Positions 61,314-64,000 of a DNA stretch of 64,000 bases are shown one piece after another. The notes beneath the pieces were generated by a model, which saw only the letters and a program-made list of their open reading frames with translations, searched no databases and was not told where the DNA came from. This DNA comes from Chlorogloeopsis sp. ULAP01 (GTDB taxonomy: Bacteria; Cyanobacteriota; Cyanobacteriia; Cyanobacteriales; Nostocaceae): contig NZ_JAUDRH010000014.1 of the NCBI RefSeq assembly GCF_030381805.1, positions 62,001-126,000 on the forward strand. The letters run 5' to 3'. The position numbers were made by a program, and so were the translations under genes. Position 1 is the stretch's first letter; each line of letters opens with the position of its first letter.

Positions 61314-62375
61314 ATGAACTACAAAAGTTCAGTTGAAAGAGATAATCTTCCGAAGATTAGATATGGGAAACAATTTTATTTCCTAACACTAATATTCATT
61401 CAGGGAGTAGTGATCGCGCTCCTATTTATAATTCCCTCTGCCCTTGCCACCACTACTAATCCCTGTCCACCAGAAATGGCAATAATTCCAGCAGGCACAT
61501 TCACGATGGGATCGGATCATTCTGGTTTGATAGAAGAACTCTCGGCTGAAGAGGTAACAGTTAGTTCTTTTTGTATTGATAAATATGAGGTGACAAATTC
61601 ACAGTTCGTGGCATTTGTCAAAGCAACAGGATATGTAACAGTTGCAGAGCGACCTTTACCTAAAGAACAGTTTCCCGACTTGCCAGATGAGCAGAGATTA
61701 CCGGGTTCCTTAGTGTTTGAAATGACAAAGCCAGGAGCAAAGTTGCTGAGTTGGTGGCATTGGACGACTGGAGCAAATTGGCAACATCCCTTTGGCTCTG
61801 AAAGTGCGATCGCGGGTAAAGATAACTATCCAGTTGTTCACATTGCCTACGAAGATGCAGTAGCCTACGCCCAATGGGCAGGAAAATCATTGCCTACAGA
61901 AGCCCAATGGGAATACGCCGCCCGTGGGGGGTTAGATGGTGCAACTTATGCTTGGGGCAATCAATACTCTGAGAAAAAAGCCAATACCTGGCAAGGAATT
62001 TTTCCCTTTTTCAACACCAAAAGTGATGGTTACGTAGGAATTGCCCCAGTTGGTTCCTTCCCACCTAATGCTTATGGTCTTTATGACATCACAGGCAATG
62101 TCTGGGAATGGACTTCTGATTGGTATAAGTCAGGACATAATGATAAAACCCACAGTGTCAATCCTACAGGCCCACAGCAAAGTTTTGATCCGAATAAACC
62201 TACCGAAAGCGCTTTACACGTAATTAAAGGAGGCTCTTATCTGTGTGCGCCCAACTATTGCAGTCGTTTCCGTCCAGCAGCACGAGAATCTCAAGCCCCC
62301 GATACTGGCACAACCCATATTGGATTTCGCTTAGTTAAGAACTTAACTACAGAAAGGATGAAGAATGAAGTCTGA
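61314..62375 (+). CDS. formylglycine-generating enzyme family protein, exported
   Basis: 353 aa of the SUMF1/FGE fold. A hydrophobic N-terminal segment (FYFLTLIFIQGVVIALLFIIPSALA) makes it a predicted exported or anchored protein. MVxIPAGTFTMGSD-like start, SLPTEAQWEYAARGG, GNVWEWTSDWY and the C-terminal GGSYLCAPNYCSRFR with C311 and C316, the cysteine pair of the oxidase active site, are all present. It converts a sulfatase cysteine to formylglycine. It overlaps the sulfatase gene by 11 bp, so the client is that enzyme. Confidence 0.9.
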   Translation: MNYKSSVERDNLPKIRYGKQFYFLTLIFIQGVVIALLFIIPSALATTTNPCPPEMAIIPAGTFTMGSDHSGLIEELSAEEVTVSSFCIDKYEVTNSQFVAFVKATGYVTVAERPLPKEQFPDLPDEQRLPGSLVFEMTKPGAKLLSWWHWTTGANWQHPFGSESAIAGKDNYPVVHIAYEDAVAYAQWAGKSLPTEAQWEYAARGGLDGATYAWGNQYSEKKANTWQGIFPFFNTKSDGYVGIAPVGSFPPNAYGLYDITGNVWEWTSDWYKSGHNDKTHSVNPTGPQQSFDPNKPTESALHVIKGGSYLCAPNYCSRFRPAARESQAPDTGTTHIGFRLVKNLTTERMKNEV

Positions 62376-64000
62376 ATACAAGCTATCAAAAATAGCAAAG
62401 GCGATCGCCTTATCTTTGCTCATCACTTTGTTGATGGTAAATAGCCCCGTCCTAGCAGCCACATCAGAAGTTTTACCTGTTACCCCACCAGAGTTCAAGG
62501 GTAAAATCGGCATCACCTACAAAGAGTCACAGCCAGATTTTCCTCAACCAATTACCGCTCCAGCCAAAGCGCCCAACATCTTGCTAGTGCTATTAGATGA
62601 TGTGGGCTTTGGACAAGCCAGTACTTTTGGCGGCCCGGTGGAAACTCCTAATTTGACTCGCCTAGCCGAAAGAGGACTACGCTACAACCAATTCCACACC
62701 ACAGCCCTATGTTCACCTACCAGGGCAGCACTTTTAACTGGACGCAATCACCATTCAGTCAATACAGGGGTAGTTGAGGAATTAGCCACAGGTTATCCCG
62801 GCTACACAGCAATTTTGCCCAAAAGTGCTGCTACCATCGCCGAAGTGTTGCGGCAAAATGGTTATAACACGGCTGCATTTGGTAAATGGCACAACACCCC
62901 AGACTATGAAACTAGCGCTGCCGGGCCTTTTGATCGCTGGCCTACAGGATTGGGATTTGAGTACTTTTACGGTTTTCTTGGTGGTGATACTAACCAGTGG
63001 AGTCCTGCCCTGGTAGAAAATACCAAACGAGTAGAGAAACCAGCCAATCAGCCAGATTATCACCTCACTCCTGACTTAGTAGACCATGCGATCGCCTGGA
63101 TTCGCAACCAACAATCCATTGCTCCAGACAAACCCTTTTTCACCTATCTGGCTACTGGAGCCACCCACGCACCCCACCACGCCCCCAAAACTTGGATTGA
63201 CAAGTACAAAGGTAAGTTTGATCGAGGCTGGGATAAATTACGTGAAGAAATCTTTACTCGTCAGAAACAACTGGGTGTAATTCCTGCTAATGCCAAACTT
63301 ACTCCCCGCCCCAAAGAACTGCCAGCTTGGGATTCCCTCTCAACAGAAGAAAAGAAACTCTCTGCTCACATGGCGGAGGTGTTTGCCGGATTTTTAGCTC
63401 ATACAGATTATGAAATTGGCAGGTTGATTGATACAGTTGCTCAACTTGGTGAACTAGATAACACTTTAGTCATCTATATAGTCGGAGACAACGGTGCTAG
63501 TGCAGAAGGTGGTTTAACAGGTACGGTCAATGAATTGAAATTCTTCAATGGTGTACCCGAAAATCTATCACAACTGCTAGCTTCCTATGATGAATTGGGT
63601 AGCCCCAAGACATTCAACCATTTTCCTGCTGCTTGGGCATGGGCAGTTAATAGTCCCTTCCAATGGACAAAGCAAATCGCCTCTCACTTTGGTGGAACTC
63701 GTAATCCCTTAGTTATTTCTTGGGGTGAAGGTATTAAAGACCAAGGTGGAATCCGCAGCCAATTTCATCATGTCATTGATATTGTACCCACCATTTTAGA
63801 AGTGGCGGGAATTACTACCCCCAAAGAAGTGAATGGTGTCAAGCAAAAACCAATTGAAGGTACTAGCCTAGTTTATACCTTCGATCATCCTAATACTCCT
63901 TCCCATCGTCAAACTCAGTATTTCGAAATGCTAGGCAACCGAGCCATTTACGATCGAGGATGGGTGGCGGCGGCTCGTCATAGACGCTTACCTTGGGAAC
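62365..64000 (+). CDS. arylsulfatase (type I sulfatase), partial at window end
   Basis: 545 codons to the window edge with no stop. Signal peptide (IALSLLITLLMVNSPVLA), then the N-terminal sulfatase motif NILLVLLDDVGFGQASTFG with metal-binding DD (78-79), and LCSPTRAAL with C116 in C-x-P-x-R, the cysteine converted to formylglycine. Further landmarks: NHHSVNTGVV, FGKWHNTPDYE. It would cleave sulfate esters in the periplasm to feed sulfate to SbpA. Its maturation enzyme is encoded immediately upstream with an 11-bp overlap. The gene continues beyond the window. Confidence 0.92.
   Translation, partial: MKSEYKLSKIAKAIALSLLITLLMVNSPVLAATSEVLPVTPPEFKGKIGITYKESQPDFPQPITAPAKAPNILLVLLDDVGFGQASTFGGPVETPNLTRLAERGLRYNQFHTTALCSPTRAALLTGRNHHSVNTGVVEELATGYPGYTAILPKSAATIAEVLRQNGYNTAAFGKWHNTPDYETSAAGPFDRWPTGLGFEYFYGFLGGDTNQWSPALVENTKRVEKPANQPDYHLTPDLVDHAIAWIRNQQSIAPDKPFFTYLATGATHAPHHAPKTWIDKYKGKFDRGWDKLREEIFTRQKQLGVIPANAKLTPRPKELPAWDSLSTEEKKLSAHMAEVFAGFLAHTDYEIGRLIDTVAQLGELDNTLVIYIVGDNGASAEGGLTGTVNELKFFNGVPENLSQLLASYDELGSPKTFNHFPAAWAWAVNSPFQWTKQIASHFGGTRNPLVISWGEGIKDQGGIRSQFHHVIDIVPTILEVAGITTPKEVNGVKQKPIEGTSLVYTFDHPNTPSHRQTQYFEMLGNRAIYDRGWVAAARHRRLPWE

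Overview
The window looks like chromosomal DNA of a filamentous, Nostocales-type cyanobacterium. It is AT-rich, carries many copies of the cyanobacterial HIP1 octamer (GCGATCGC and close variants), and holds many dispersed palindromic repeats and short tandem repeats. Its proteins are typical of the group: AMIN-domain TonB receptors, DUF2887 Rpn-type proteins, NIL-domain proteins and CadD-family transporters. I saw no rRNA, tRNA or CRISPR array.

Layout. (1) 1-10.3 kb: two mirror-image iron/siderophore uptake modules, each an AraC regulator, a TonB-dependent receptor and a FecB-like lipoprotein, diverging from about 5.1-5.45 kb. In the right-hand module a segment of about 993 bp (8563-9555) is inverted, which breaks the receptor and the binding protein together; flipping it back on paper restores both reading frames exactly. 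(2) 10.5-16.5 kb: a DUF2887 nuclease-like gene, an SPFH / ribbon-helix-helix / FetA / FetB operon, and a DrrAB-type exporter with a MarR regulator. (3) 16.7-23.6 kb: sulfate uptake (sbpA, cysT, cysW, a frameshifted NIL-domain gene, cysA), then an Rrf2 regulator and cysK. (4) 24-38 kb: an unusual collection of membrane exporters (four CadD-family genes plus a remnant, two TauE/SafE genes), a LysR regulator, small secreted proteins and several decayed genes. (5) 38-49 kb: an O-methyltransferase, an exported rhodanese with a YeeE/YedE (thiosulfate-type) transporter, a RibD-like deaminase, reverse transsulfuration (cystathionine beta-synthase and a gamma-lyase/synthase), an aminotransferase, a DUF442 phosphatase/sulfurtransferase-like protein and a third TauE. 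(6) 49-64 kb: HAD, DMT, CmcJ-like oxygenase, GST, two paralogous MFS exporters, an orphan SsuA-like binding protein beside an AprAB-like flavoprotein/ferredoxin pair, a methyltransferase, an SDR, and an exported formylglycine-generating enzyme overlapping a sulfatase that runs off the window.

Together, about 47 kb from sbpA to the sulfatase reads as one sulfur-acquisition and sulfur-handling region: inorganic sulfate, thiosulfate, sulfonate and sulfate-ester sources, cysteine/homocysteine interconversion, and export or detoxification. A 26-bp dyad of the form TAC-N5, N10, TTACCGTA precedes at least six genes spread over 30 kb, including the Rrf2 gene, sbpA, the LysR gene and the aminotransferase. 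It is the best candidate for a shared, apparently undescribed sulfur-regulon operator. A second theme is palindromic repeats that have entered or extended coding sequences in frame (TonB receptors, AraC regulator) or destroyed them (a DUF1932-type dehydrogenase).
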